Shown here: positions 8,729 to 16,979 of the stretch, one piece after another
Numbering within the stretch: position 1 is the stretch's first letter
Layout: each line of letters begins with the position of its first letter
NCBI RefSeq assembly: GCF_900115265.1
Contig: NZ_FOVU01000001.1
Span: 717,001-781,000, forward strand
Direction of reading: 5' to 3'
From: Bradyrhizobium sp. Ghvi
GTDB taxonomy: Bacteria; Pseudomonadota; Alphaproteobacteria; Rhizobiales; Xanthobacteraceae
DNA: 64,000 bases
The notes under the pieces: generated by a model
Database searches by the model: none
Told to the model about the DNA's origin: nothing
The model's input: the letters and a program-made list of their open reading frames with translations, nothing else
Position numbers and translations under genes: made by a program

Positions 8729-9235
8729 ATGCCACCGTCTTCGACCAAAGCCCGCCAGAAGCCCGCACCTGCCGAGAGCGGGCCGACGCTTGACCTCGAC
8801 CGTTACGTTCCGGCCTTCATCACCTTCATCGCCAACAAGCTCTCGAACAGCGCGACCGCATTTTATCAGCGGGAGTTCGGCGTCAACGTCACGGAATGGC
8901 GGATCATGTCGCTGCTGGCGATCGAGCCCGGCATTCCCGCCTCGCGCATCTGCCAAGTCATCGGTTTCGACAAGGGCCCGGTGAGCCGAACGCTGGCAGG
9001 CTTGGAAAACCGCGGGCTGGTCTCGATCCGCACCGACCCCAATGATGGCCGCACCCATTCGATCGCGCTGACGGCGAAGGGGCGCGCTACCCATGACAAG
9101 GTCATCGTGGCGGCGTTCGAGCGCGAGCGACGCCTGCTGTCCTGTCTCAGCAAGGACGAGCGCGAGGTGCTGATCGACCTGCTCCGCCGCCTGCACGAGA
9201 ATCTCGACGCGGTGACCGGCGGCACGGACGCGTGA
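8729..9235 (+). CDS. MarR-family transcriptional regulator, divergent from the P450 operon
   Basis: A 168-residue winged-helix regulator. The DNA-binding part is clear: WRIMSLLAIEP, recognition helix RICQVIGFDKGPVSRTL, and wing with DPNDGRTHSIALTAKG. MarR proteins usually repress divergent catabolic genes and release DNA on binding an aromatic ligand or its CoA ester. The divergent position 83 bases from the P450 start suggests control of that operon. No convincing palindrome was seen in the short shared promoter region. Confidence 0.88.
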   Translation: MPPSSTKARQKPAPAESGPTLDLDRYVPAFITFIANKLSNSATAFYQREFGVNVTEWRIMSLLAIEPGIPASRICQVIGFDKGPVSRTLAGLENRGLVSIRTDPNDGRTHSIALTAKGRATHDKVIVAAFERERRLLSCLSKDEREVLIDLLRRLHENLDAVTGGTDA

Positions 9236-9607
9236 CAGCTCGCGCACCGAGCGCGATCCGGCATCATCTCCTGGCACGCACCTGCGTTTGCCGACGGGAT
9301 CTTTCCTGCCGCGCATTGTTTCCTCCGAGACCAGACGCGGCGGTTCGTCCGCCGTCATTGCTGGTTCGGAACGGTTCGCACAAATTAGTTGCCGGGGCAA
9401 CAAAATAATCATGCAGGATATTTGCGACAGGTTGGCTGGCGTAATCGAGCACCAGACCTCGTGTCCCGGCCAACGCGCGGCAACGACGCGCCGCAGAGCC
9501 GCGGCCCAGTAAGCCGTGCGTGCTAGGAGAGATGGGCCACGGCTCTGCAGCGCAACACTCGCGTGCTGCGCCGCATCCGGGGCATGCCTGCTGCTCAAGA
9601 TGGTGAG
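9236..9607. other. Gap between convergent genes with orphan regulatory-looking sequence
   Basis: 372 bases lie between the 3' ends of the MarR and feruloyl-CoA synthase genes. On the minus strand a GTTGCC palindrome is followed by a GGAGGAAACA ribosome-like site and an ATG at about 9321, but the frame behind it runs into the MarR gene with no recognisable product. This may be the remnant of a lost gene. No other gene is supported. Confidence 0.4.
9388..9401. promoter_or_regulatory. GTTGCC-2-GGCAAC palindrome, possible MarR-type operator
   Basis: Perfect 6-base arms with a two-base centre, set in AT-rich flanks. MarR-family sites often have the GTTG...CAAC look. It lies between two convergent genes, away from any called promoter, so its use is unclear. 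Confidence 0.35.
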
Positions 9608-11452
9608 CTAGATGCCGATCCACTCCACCGACGAATCATCGTTCAGCCGCTCCACCGCACCGGCGCGGCGCGTCAGCACGGCGCGCTGGTTGACGTAGCC
9701 CTTGTCGGTGATCTCGCCGCCATCGACCGACGGCGGTTCGACGAGCAGCAGCGCACGCGTGGCGTGGCCGGAGGAGTTGCCGCTCTGCTGCTTCAGCCTT
9801 GCCAGACCTTGCGCTATGGCGGTCCGGATCTTGTCGTGCCCCAGCACATCATTCACGCTTGCTGTTTCGGACAGACCGGTGTGGGCGCCGCACGCGGCGA
9901 TGTTCGGAAATACCAGGAACCGCACCTCATCGCCGCCATGGCCGGTCACGACGATGTCCTGCGCGAACGGCGCAAGCGCTGCGATGCCAGCGACACGCAG
10001 CGTCCCAACGCTGACCCACGTGCCGGAGTTGAGCTTGAAATCCTCGGCCACGCGGCCGTCAAAGAACAGGCCGCGCTCGGGCCGCTCGATATCGGCGAAC
10101 TTCACGGCGTCGCCGATCAGATAGAATCCCTCCTCGTCAAACGCCTGCTTGGTCAGCTCGGGCGCCTTCCAATAGCCCGGCGTGACATTGGGACCGCGCA
10201 CGCGCACCTCCAGCTTGTCACCGGAGGTAACGAGCTTCAGCTCGGTGCCGGGAATCGGCACACCGATATTGCCGGAGCGGTCGGCAAGGAAATGACAATC
10301 GGTCGCCAGCGGCGACGTCTCGGTCGAGCCCCAGGCCGACACCATCGGCAAAGCGCGGCCGACGGTCTTGACCGAGAGCTCCTCGAACGCGTCCCACAGA
10401 TTTTGTGGCAGCGCGGCGCCGGCATAGAAGGCGAACTTCACGTCGCTGAAGAAACGGCGGCGAAGTTCATCGTCGCCGCGCAGCGCCGCGATCAGCATGT
10501 CGAAGCCACGCGGCACGTTGAAGTAGACCGTCGGCATCACGCTTTTCAGATTGGCGAGCGATGTCGCGAACAGGCCGGGCGCCGGCTTGCCGCCGTCGAT
10601 ATAGAGCGAGCCGCCGTTGCGCAGCACGAGGTTGAAATTGTGGTTGGCGCCAAAGGTGTGGCTCCACGGCAGCCAGTCCAAGATGACGAGGTCGTCGCCC
10701 CGCTCAAGGAACGTCCAGGTCTGCGCCTTGGCCTGCTGGCTGGAGGTCAGCATGCGCTGGGTGTTGATGACGGCCTTCGGCGTGCCTGTTGAGCCCGAGG
10801 TGAACAGGAATTTCGCGATCGTGTCGAGCGTGACCGCGGCAAATGCTGATGCGACCTCCGGCGCTTCCGGCGTTGCAGCAATGGTCCGGAATGCAACCGC
10901 ATCAGCATCGCCAGCATTGCCACTGATGATCTGCGCCTTGTGCAGCGGCTTGATCGCAGCGAGGGCCGCAGCAAACGGCCTGGTGCTGGACACATAGATC
11001 GCGCCGGGCTCAAGCAGCGCGATCATGCTTTTCAGCTTGTCGTAATCCCTGGACATCAGCGAATAGGCCGGCGAGACCGCGGCTGAGGGTACGCCGACAT
11101 GCTGTGCGGCAAGCGCGAGCAGCGCGTGGTCGATGCTGTTGTCCGAGAGAATGACAACCGGGTGTTCCGCGCTGAGCCGGTGCGCTAGGATCCAGGACGC
11201 CGCTGCGCGCACCCGCCGCAGCGCACCCGCGTAGGTCACGGTCGCCCAGGGCGTGTCGGCGCTATCGCGCTCGGCAAGGAAGACCTTGTCCGGCGTTTGC
11301 CGCGCCCATTGCTCCAGCCAATCTCCGACGCAGCGCGCGCTGTCGCGCAAAGGCTCGGGAGAGCGCAGCACGATGCTGCCGTCCGTGCGATGCTCCGCGA
11401 CGGTCTTGGGCGTTGCGAACAGGCTCGAAGCGTCACCGCGGACGGTCATCAT
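9608..11452 (-). CDS. fcs: Feruloyl-CoA synthase-like acyl/aryl-CoA ligase
   Basis: A 614-residue adenylate-forming ligase. The P-loop is LFTSGSTGTPKAV, the aromatic-binding/A5 region reads VSAWGSTETSP, and the A7 aspartate lies in YLIGDAVKF. The A8 hinge is altered to GRVAEDFKLNSGTWV and the C-terminus carries ITDKGYVNQRAVL, both characteristic of the feruloyl-CoA synthetase branch. The enzyme would activate ferulate, p-coumarate or a related acid with ATP and CoA. I start it at the ATG at 11452, five bases after AGGAGG. The open frame extends further upstream, but that part overlaps the divergent MarR gene. No enoyl-CoA hydratase/aldolase partner is adjacent. Confidence 0.87.
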   Translation of the reverse strand: MMTVRGDASSLFATPKTVAEHRTDGSIVLRSPEPLRDSARCVGDWLEQWARQTPDKVFLAERDSADTPWATVTYAGALRRVRAAASWILAHRLSAEHPVVILSDNSIDHALLALAAQHVGVPSAAVSPAYSLMSRDYDKLKSMIALLEPGAIYVSSTRPFAAALAAIKPLHKAQIISGNAGDADAVAFRTIAATPEAPEVASAFAAVTLDTIAKFLFTSGSTGTPKAVINTQRMLTSSQQAKAQTWTFLERGDDLVILDWLPWSHTFGANHNFNLVLRNGGSLYIDGGKPAPGLFATSLANLKSVMPTVYFNVPRGFDMLIAALRGDDELRRRFFSDVKFAFYAGAALPQNLWDAFEELSVKTVGRALPMVSAWGSTETSPLATDCHFLADRSGNIGVPIPGTELKLVTSGDKLEVRVRGPNVTPGYWKAPELTKQAFDEEGFYLIGDAVKFADIERPERGLFFDGRVAEDFKLNSGTWVSVGTLRVAGIAALAPFAQDIVVTGHGGDEVRFLVFPNIAACGAHTGLSETASVNDVLGHDKIRTAIAQGLARLKQQSGNSSGHATRALLLVEPPSVDGGEITDKGYVNQRAVLTRRAGAVERLNDDSSVEWIGI

Positions 11453-11533
11453 GGTTTCCTCCTCGCCCCCGGACGCCCCGGACCGGCCGCAGCCTCGTTC
11501 CGGGCCGCTTTGGCGATAATGTTGGGCATCGCA

Positions 11534-11554
11534 ATTGTTGTCGTCAACAACAAT
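11534..11554. promoter_or_regulatory. Candidate MarR operator between fcs and its divergent regulator
   Basis: A 21-base inverted repeat with perfect 8-base arms ATTGTTGT and ACAACAAT around a five-base centre. It lies between the starts of the ligase gene (82 bases away) and the MarR gene (52 bases away), where a repressor could block both promoters. Confidence 0.6.
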
Positions 11555-11605
11555 CTTCCGCTTCGAACCTCGAGCCGCTAAGGTCATCCGGCCAGGAGAC
11601 GCGAT

Positions 11606-12100
11606 GTGACGACCCCCGCAACCCGAACTTCCCCGCGCAAACGAACAAGCAATGGCCTGACGGCACAGATCGGTGCGGACGAGATTGGCCTCGACGCGCT
11701 GATCGGGCACGCCGGCTACGCGGTGCGGCGCTTCCAGATCTGGATCTTTCAGGACTTCATCAGGACGCTCGGCGAGGTCGACATCAGGCCGACGCAATAT
11801 TCGGTGCTGACGGTGATCGGCGCCAATCCGGGACTCTCGCAGATGGCGGTGGCGAAACGCCTCGGTATCGAGCGCGCCCGGCTGGTGCATCTGCTCGACA
11901 GCCTCGAGCAGCGCAAGCTGGTGAAGCGGATCAAGTCGAAGTCCGACCGGCGCTCGCACGCGCTTCACCTCACCGCGCAGGGCGAGACGGCGCTGGCCAA
12001 GTTCAAGCGGCTGGCTGCCGAGCACGAGCGGCATGTCGAGGACAAGATCGGTAAGGCGAACCGGGAGCGGCTGCTTCAGATCCTTGCTGGCTTCACCTGA
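11606..12100 (+). CDS. MarR-family regulator of the feruloyl-CoA synthase gene
   Basis: A 164-residue winged-helix protein. IRPTQYSVLTVIGANPG and the helix MAVAKRLGIERARLVHLLD form the reader head, and SKSDRRSHALHLTAQG forms the wing. Translation is placed at the GTG at 11606, about seven bases after AGGAG at 11594-11598. The divergent arrangement with a hydroxycinnamate ligase matches known FerR/CouR-type regulators, which respond to hydroxycinnamoyl-CoA. That ligand is inferred, not seen. Confidence 0.88.
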   Translation: MTTPATRTSPRKRTSNGLTAQIGADEIGLDALIGHAGYAVRRFQIWIFQDFIRTLGEVDIRPTQYSVLTVIGANPGLSQMAVAKRLGIERARLVHLLDSLEQRKLVKRIKSKSDRRSHALHLTAQGETALAKFKRLAAEHERHVEDKIGKANRERLLQILAGFT

Positions 12101-12220
12101 TCCGGGCTGCCCATGATTTGGGCAAATGCCTAGGACAGACCCCCGGTCCGGCCACCTGCCCGCTGGTCAACGCATCGCCCAAGGCACTGATTTTACGATA
12201 ATAACCGCGGCACCGCGCCT

Positions 12221-12240
12221 GCCCGGATAATGTACACAAT
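12221..12240. promoter_or_regulatory. Imperfect palindrome upstream of the allophanate hydrolase gene
   Basis: ATAATGTACACAAT has a TGTACA core and partly symmetric flanks, about 55 bases before the start codon. FCD-type GntR proteins bind short AT-flanked GTAC-like palindromes, and such a regulator is encoded at 14248-14970. The assignment is tentative. Confidence 0.3.
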
Positions 12241-12293
12241 GGCACATCGCTTGCTTCAATGCGGGTGAGACAAGTTGCCGGAGTTTTGTCGCC

Positions 12294-14099
12294 ATGGGGG
12301 CTGAGCAGCCTGAAACGATTGCCGCGATTGTGGCCGCGCATCGCGCGGGCACGGTGACGCCGGCGCAGACGGTCGCGCGGACCTATCAGCGCATTCGCGA
12401 TCACAACGATCCCGCCATCTTCATCAGCCTGCGCGACGAGACGGACGCGATCGCGGAAGCCGAGAAGCTCGCCGGAAAGGATGCGGCGAGCCTGCCGCTC
12501 TATGGCGTACCGGTTGCCGTGAAAGACAATATCGACGCGCTCGGCTTTCCGACCACGGCGGCCTGCCCGGCCTTCTCCTATACCCCGACGCACGACTCGA
12601 CCGCGGTCGAGCGGCTGCGCGCGGCCGGCGCGATCATCATCGGCAAGACCAATCTCGATCAGTTCGCCACCGGTCTCGTCGGCGTGCGATCACCCTATGG
12701 CATTCCCAAAAATTCGGTCCGCGAGGATCTCATTCCCGGCGGCTCCAGCTCGGGATCGGCTGTCGCGGTCGGCGCCGGCCTGGTGCCGCTGTCGCTCGGC
12801 ACCGACACCGCCGGCTCAGGCCGCGTGCCGGCGATGCTCAACAACATCGTCGGGCTGAAGCCGAGCCTCGGCATGATCTCGACGGCAGGCCTCGTGCCGG
12901 CCTGCCGCACGCTCGATTGCATCTCGGTGTTTGCGCTGACGGTGGACGACGCCGCGCTCGCGCTGTCCGTGATGGCCGGGCCTGACCAGGCCGATCCGTT
13001 CTCGCGCGATCGGCCGCCGGGTGCGATCACGCCGTTCCCGACCAATTTGCGCCTCGGCGTTCCGCGCGATGGACAGTTGATCTTCTTCGGCGACAAGAAA
13101 TCGGAAGCCGCTTACGGCGAAGCGCTGAAGCGCTGGACCGCGCTTGGCGCAACGCTGGTCGAGTTCGACCTTGAGCCGTTCTACGAGACGGCGCGCTTGC
13201 TCTACGAGGGGCCTTGGGTCGCCGAGCGTTATCTGGTGATCAAGAATCTTTTGGCCTCGGCGCCTGATACGATTCACCCCGTGACGCGCGAAATCACCGC
13301 CGCCGGCGCGCGGCTGACGGCGGCCGAAACCTTCTCCGCGCTTTATCGCCTCCAGGGACTGCGCAAGATCGCCGAGCGCACATTCGCAAACATCGATGCA
13401 CTGGTGCTGCCGACAGCACCGACGACCTATACGACCGCGCAGGTGCTCGCCAATCCGATCGAGCTGAACAGCCGGCTCGGCACCTACACCAATTTCGTCA
13501 ACCTGCTCGATCTCTGCGGCCTCGCGGTGCCGGCCTCGATGCGCGCGGACGGCATTCCGTTTGGCATCACACTGCTGGCGCCGGCGGGACACGATGCGCT
13601 GCTGGCGAGCATCGGGCGCGTGTTCCATGCGGATACCAAGATGACCCTTGGAGCGAAGGGCATCGTGCAAGCACCGCTCGTGGCGCTTCCTGCAAGCAGC
13701 AGTGACGACATCCCGATCGCCGTGGTCGGCGCCCATCTCTCCGGCATGGTGCTGAACGGCGAATTGACGGCACTGAACGCAACGCTGATCGAGGCAACCA
13801 AGACGGCGCCGGACTACAAGCTCTATGCGCTGAAGACCATGCCGCCGAAGCCGGGCCTGCTGCGCGTTCAAGCGGGCAATGGCGCATCGATCGAGCTGGA
13901 GATCTGGTCGCTGTCGGCGGTGGCGTTCGGCAAGTTCGTCAACGCGATTCCGGCACCGATGGCGATCGGCACGGTGCGGCTTGCGGATGGCCGCGGCGTG
14001 AAGGGCTTTCTCGTCGAGCCGGAGGTGCTGGGCGAGGCGCGAGATATCACGGCGTATGGCGGTTGGCGGGCGTATATGGCGGAAGTCGCGAAGACGTAA
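12294..14099 (+). CDS. atzF: Allophanate hydrolase
   Basis: A 601-residue enzyme with an N-terminal amidase-signature domain (about 1-430) and the C-terminal domain typical of allophanate hydrolases (about 450-600). The Ser-cisSer-Lys set is present: Lys77 in AVKDN, the GGSSSGS loop at 149-155 and nucleophile Ser175 in DTAGSG. The enzyme hydrolyses allophanate to ammonia and carbon dioxide and is the last step of cyanurate, biuret and urea-carboxylase routes. No urea carboxylase gene is adjacent. It converges on the GntR-atzH-atzE-atzG-ABC operon, so it very likely finishes the same pathway. Confidence 0.92.
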   Translation: MGAEQPETIAAIVAAHRAGTVTPAQTVARTYQRIRDHNDPAIFISLRDETDAIAEAEKLAGKDAASLPLYGVPVAVKDNIDALGFPTTAACPAFSYTPTHDSTAVERLRAAGAIIIGKTNLDQFATGLVGVRSPYGIPKNSVREDLIPGGSSSGSAVAVGAGLVPLSLGTDTAGSGRVPAMLNNIVGLKPSLGMISTAGLVPACRTLDCISVFALTVDDAALALSVMAGPDQADPFSRDRPPGAITPFPTNLRLGVPRDGQLIFFGDKKSEAAYGEALKRWTALGATLVEFDLEPFYETARLLYEGPWVAERYLVIKNLLASAPDTIHPVTREITAAGARLTAAETFSALYRLQGLRKIAERTFANIDALVLPTAPTTYTTAQVLANPIELNSRLGTYTNFVNLLDLCGLAVPASMRADGIPFGITLLAPAGHDALLASIGRVFHADTKMTLGAKGIVQAPLVALPASSSDDIPIAVVGAHLSGMVLNGELTALNATLIEATKTAPDYKLYALKTMPPKPGLLRVQAGNGASIELEIWSLSAVAFGKFVNAIPAPMAIGTVRLADGRGVKGFLVEPEVLGEARDITAYGGWRAYMAEVAKT

Positions 14100-14105
14100 A
14101 CAGTC

Positions 14106-14239
14106 TCGTGTCCCGGGCGCAGTGCATCACGCAGTGATGCGCTGCTGAACCGGGACTCATGAAGGGACTTGCGGAATGGATAGGTGGGTCCCGGCGCTGC
14201 GGAGCAGTGCTACCGCGCTGCACCGCGCCCTGGACACAC
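14106..14239. repeat. Dispersed repeat, GTGTCCCGGGCG family, copy 1
   Basis: It begins CGTGTCCCGGGCGC and ends with a near-complement CCCTGGACACACG, with an internal GAACCGGGA/TCCCGG pair. A second copy lies at 62163-62298. Here it separates two convergent genes. Confidence 0.75.
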
Positions 14240-14247
14240 GTGTGCCC

Positions 14248-14970
14248 TTACACCGACACCGCGTAGATCTCGTATTCCCCACGCACCAGCTCGATATGCG
14301 CGCGCATGGCGGCGGCGGCGCCCTGCTTGTCGCCGCGCATGATGGCGACGACGACGCGGTCGTGCTCGGCTTGCGACTTGGCGAGACGGCCGAGATTGCG
14401 GAACTGGGCGCGGCGGAACGGCTGCACGCGCACGCGCGTCGCCAGGGTGATCTCGGCTATGTAGCCGTTCTGCGATCCCGCATAAATCGCGTTGTGGAAG
14501 CGCTCGTTGACCTCATGGAAGCGATCGGGATTGCCGGCGTAGCTGAGAACGCGCAGCTCTTCGTGAATAGCCTCCAGCCCATGGCGCTCGGCGGCCGACA
14601 TGCGCTCGGCGGCAAGGCCTGCGCACAGCGCCTCCAGCTCCGCCATCGCCTCGAACATGCCTGTCAGCCGCTCGATCGAGGGCTGCGCCACTACCGCGCC
14701 GCGATGGGGCCGCGCCTCGACCAGACCGCTCGCGACCAATTGGCGCAGCGCTTCGCGCACCGGGGTGCGCGAGACATTGAAGCGCCGCGCGATGTCGGTC
14801 TCGTCGAGTGGCGCGCCCGGCGCGAGGGCTCCGCGCACGATCTCGTCGGCAAGCTGAAGACGCAGCTCCTCGGCACGGGTGACCTTCTGCACTGATGGCA
14901 AGGCACGGTCGACGCGGGGCACCACCGGCTCAGCCGGCAGTATCCCCTGCGGAAAATCGTCAAGCGCCAT
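14248..14970 (-). CDS. GntR-family (FCD type) transcriptional regulator
   Basis: A 240-residue regulator with an N-terminal GntR winged helix (LADEIVRGALAPGAPLDE, then RRFNVSRTPVREALRQL) and a C-terminal all-helical FCD ligand domain containing the metal-site histidines around VNERFHNAIY. I start it at the ATG at 14970, four bases past the atzH stop; a start further upstream would run into atzH. FCD regulators sense small carboxylic acids. Being the last gene of the atz/ABC operon, it probably controls that operon and the facing atzF. Confidence 0.9.
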   Translation of the reverse strand: MALDDFPQGILPAEPVVPRVDRALPSVQKVTRAEELRLQLADEIVRGALAPGAPLDETDIARRFNVSRTPVREALRQLVASGLVEARPHRGAVVAQPSIERLTGMFEAMAELEALCAGLAAERMSAAERHGLEAIHEELRVLSYAGNPDRFHEVNERFHNAIYAGSQNGYIAEITLATRVRVQPFRRAQFRNLGRLAKSQAEHDRVVVAIMRGDKQGAAAAMRAHIELVRGEYEIYAVSV

Positions 14971-14974
14971 GCGG

Positions 14975-15367
14975 TCAGGTCTCTTTCGACTCGTCGATGA
15001 TGCTGACATGAGCGGCGACGACGCGCCAGCCCTCCGGGAAGCGAATCCAGGTCTGCATCTGCCGGCCGACCCTGCCGGGTGCCGTGTCGCGATAGAACAG
15101 CGTGGAGGCGACAGCCGTGTCGCGGCCGTAGGTGGAAATCACCGTCTTTGCGGTGCGCCTGATGAGACCGACCGGCGAGCGGCCGGCGCGGAAGCTGGAG
15201 ATCGCCTCATAGCCGTAGAGGTTCTCACCGATGCCGTAACGCAGCGTACGGGGATCGTTGCGGAAGAGCTCGCCAAGCACGGCCACGTCGTTCGTGACGA
15301 GGGCCTGCTCATAGCGATCGAAAGCGGCTTTGACTTCCGCGATCACGTCGGGGAGATCGATCTCCAT
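14975..15367 (-). CDS. atzH: AtzH-like protein (DUF3225, NTF2/SnoaL fold)
   Basis: A 130-residue protein of the DUF3225 group with the cone-shaped NTF2-like pattern: long N-terminal helix with [16 protein letters not shown], then [18 protein letters not shown] and a [16 protein letters not shown] strand. In Pseudomonas sp. ADP the equivalent gene product AtzH was described as a decarboxylating amidohydrolase acting on 1,3-dicarboxyurea to give allophanate. Its place 12 bases after atzE, in the same operon, supports that role here. Confidence 0.87.
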   Translation of the reverse strand: MEIDLPDVIAEVKAAFDRYEQALVTNDVAVLGELFRNDPRTLRYGIGENLYGYEAISSFRAGRSPVGLIRRTAKTVISTYGRDTAVASTLFYRDTAPGRVGRQMQTWIRFPEGWRVVAAHVSIIDESKET

Positions 15368-15379
15368 CTCAAATTCCTC

Positions 15380-16774
15380 TTAAAATCCCCTTGGGCTGGG
15401 CGCCGCGACGACGCCCATCTTTTCCAACGCGTAGGCGACGCGGAGCGCGACGTCCTCGCGCCAGGGCGCCGCGATGATCTGCACGCCAATCGGCAGCGGC
15501 TCGAGCGGCACCGGCACCGCGACCACGGGCAGGCCGATGAACGAGATCGGCTGGGTGTGGATGCCGATATTGGCGCGCACCGGCAGTTCGACGCCGTCGA
15601 GATTGAACATCACCTGGCCGAGTTTCGGCGCGGTGCAGGGCGTCGCCGGCGCGAGCAGCACATCGACGGATTTGAAGATCTCGGCGAGCTGCGCGCGATA
15701 CCAGCGGCGAAATTTTTGCGCGCGGTCGACCAGTGCTGCCGGCACCATGGCGCCGGCGATCAACCGGTCTCGCACGGCCGGATCGAAATCATTCGGGCGC
15801 TTGCGCAGGCGATCCAGATGCAGCGAGGCGCCTTCGGTGGTGGTGATGACATAAGCCGCGGCGCGGGCGCGCGAGGCTTCGGGCACGTCGACGATCTTTG
15901 TCGCGCCCAGCGCCTTTGCGACTCGGCTGACGGCTTCGACCGCTTCCGGAAACACGTTCTTCTGGAAGTGTCCGCCGGCGATCGCAATGCGCAGGTCCGA
16001 CACGGGATTGGCAATCAGCGGCAACGTCGGCTCCAGGCCGCGCGTGGTGCAGGCGGCATCGTCGGCATCCGGCCCCTGCATCGCGTCATAGGCGAGCGCG
16101 AGATCGGTGACATCGCGCGCGAACGGGCCGAGATGATCGAGGCTCGCTACAAACGGGAACGAGCGCGCCCGCGACAGCCGGCCATAGGTCGGCTTCAGGC
16201 CAAAAATGCCGCAGAACGAGGACGGCACGCGGATCGAGCCGTTCGTGTCCGAACCGAGCGCGATCGGAACCAGCGCGCCGCCGACGGCACTACCGGAGCC
16301 GCCGGAGGAGCCGCCGGTCATCCGCGTGGTGTCATGCGGATTGCGCGAAGGACCGTCGTGAACGTTTTCGCCGGTGAAGTCGTAGGCGTATTCGCCCATG
16401 TTGAGCGCGCCGACGAGCACGGCACCGGCGGCTTCCAGCCGCTCGATCAACGTCGCGTCACGCTTGGCGGGCGCGAGATCGCGATTGATCTTGGAACCGG
16501 CGCGCGTCGGCAGACCCGCGACGTCGAACAGGTTCTTCACCGCGAAGGGCACGCCAGCGAGCGGGCCGACATTCTTTCCGGCGGCAATATCAGCATCGAT
16601 CGTGCGTGCCTTGGCGCGGGCGCGATCGGCCGTGACGTCGGTGAAGGAATTGAGGATGGTGTCGTGCTGCTTGATGCGCGCGAGAGCGGCCTCGGTGGCA
16701 TCGAGGGCCGACATCTTGCCACCGCTCACCGCTTTCGCGATTTCGGCGGCCGTCATCTCTGACTTGGTGGTCAT
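15380..16774 (-). CDS. atzE: AtzE-type amidase (1-carboxybiuret hydrolase large subunit)
   Basis: A 464-residue amidase-signature enzyme. Catalytic Lys80 lies in FAVKNLFDV, the cis-serine loop is GGSSGG at 154-159 and nucleophile Ser180 ends DTNGS. AtzE hydrolyses 1-carboxybiuret to 1,3-dicarboxyurea and needs the small subunit AtzG, whose gene precedes it by 7 bases. A GatA subunit is excluded by the absence of GatC/GatB and by the AtzG/AtzH neighbours. The natural substrate in this organism could be a related carboxylated urea. Confidence 0.9.
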   Translation of the reverse strand: MTTKSEMTAAEIAKAVSGGKMSALDATEAALARIKQHDTILNSFTDVTADRARAKARTIDADIAAGKNVGPLAGVPFAVKNLFDVAGLPTRAGSKINRDLAPAKRDATLIERLEAAGAVLVGALNMGEYAYDFTGENVHDGPSRNPHDTTRMTGGSSGGSGSAVGGALVPIALGSDTNGSIRVPSSFCGIFGLKPTYGRLSRARSFPFVASLDHLGPFARDVTDLALAYDAMQGPDADDAACTTRGLEPTLPLIANPVSDLRIAIAGGHFQKNVFPEAVEAVSRVAKALGATKIVDVPEASRARAAAYVITTTEGASLHLDRLRKRPNDFDPAVRDRLIAGAMVPAALVDRAQKFRRWYRAQLAEIFKSVDVLLAPATPCTAPKLGQVMFNLDGVELPVRANIGIHTQPISFIGLPVVAVPVPLEPLPIGVQIIAAPWREDVALRVAYALEKMGVVAAPSPRGF

Positions 16775-16781
16775 GGCAGCA

Positions 16782-16961
16782 TCAGGCCGTGAAGATCGGA
16801 GCCGGCTCGGTCTCGTCCGGCAACGCGAATTCGTCGACCAGGCGGGCGAGCCGCAGCGAGACCTCGAGATTGGCGCGCACCGCGGGCCGCCAGGCCTCCT
16901 CGACCGGCAGCGCCAGCGCTTTCGATACGGCGTCGATATAGTCGTCCAGCGGTTCGGGCAT
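16782..16961 (-). CDS. atzG: AtzG-like small subunit (DUF4089)
   Basis: A 59-residue helical protein with the DUF4089/AtzG pattern: LDDYIDAVSKALALPV, then RANLEVSLRLARLVDEFALP. AtzG resembles GatC and wraps around AtzE to make an active heterotetramer. I use the ATG at 16961; a GTG directly before it is also possible. It lies 18 bases after the ABC ATPase gene and 7 before atzE, a tight operon. Confidence 0.87.
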   Translation of the reverse strand: MPEPLDDYIDAVSKALALPVEEAWRPAVRANLEVSLRLARLVDEFALPDETEPAPIFTA

Positions 16962-16979
16962 CACGCTCCCAACAATCTC

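Noticed and set aside
14879..16762. A 627-codon plus-strand frame across atzH and atzE
   Set aside because: It is antisense to two conserved genes and has no family features.
15380..16774. AtzE-like gene as GatA of the amidotransferase
   Set aside because: No gatC or gatB nearby; the AtzG and AtzH neighbours decide against it.
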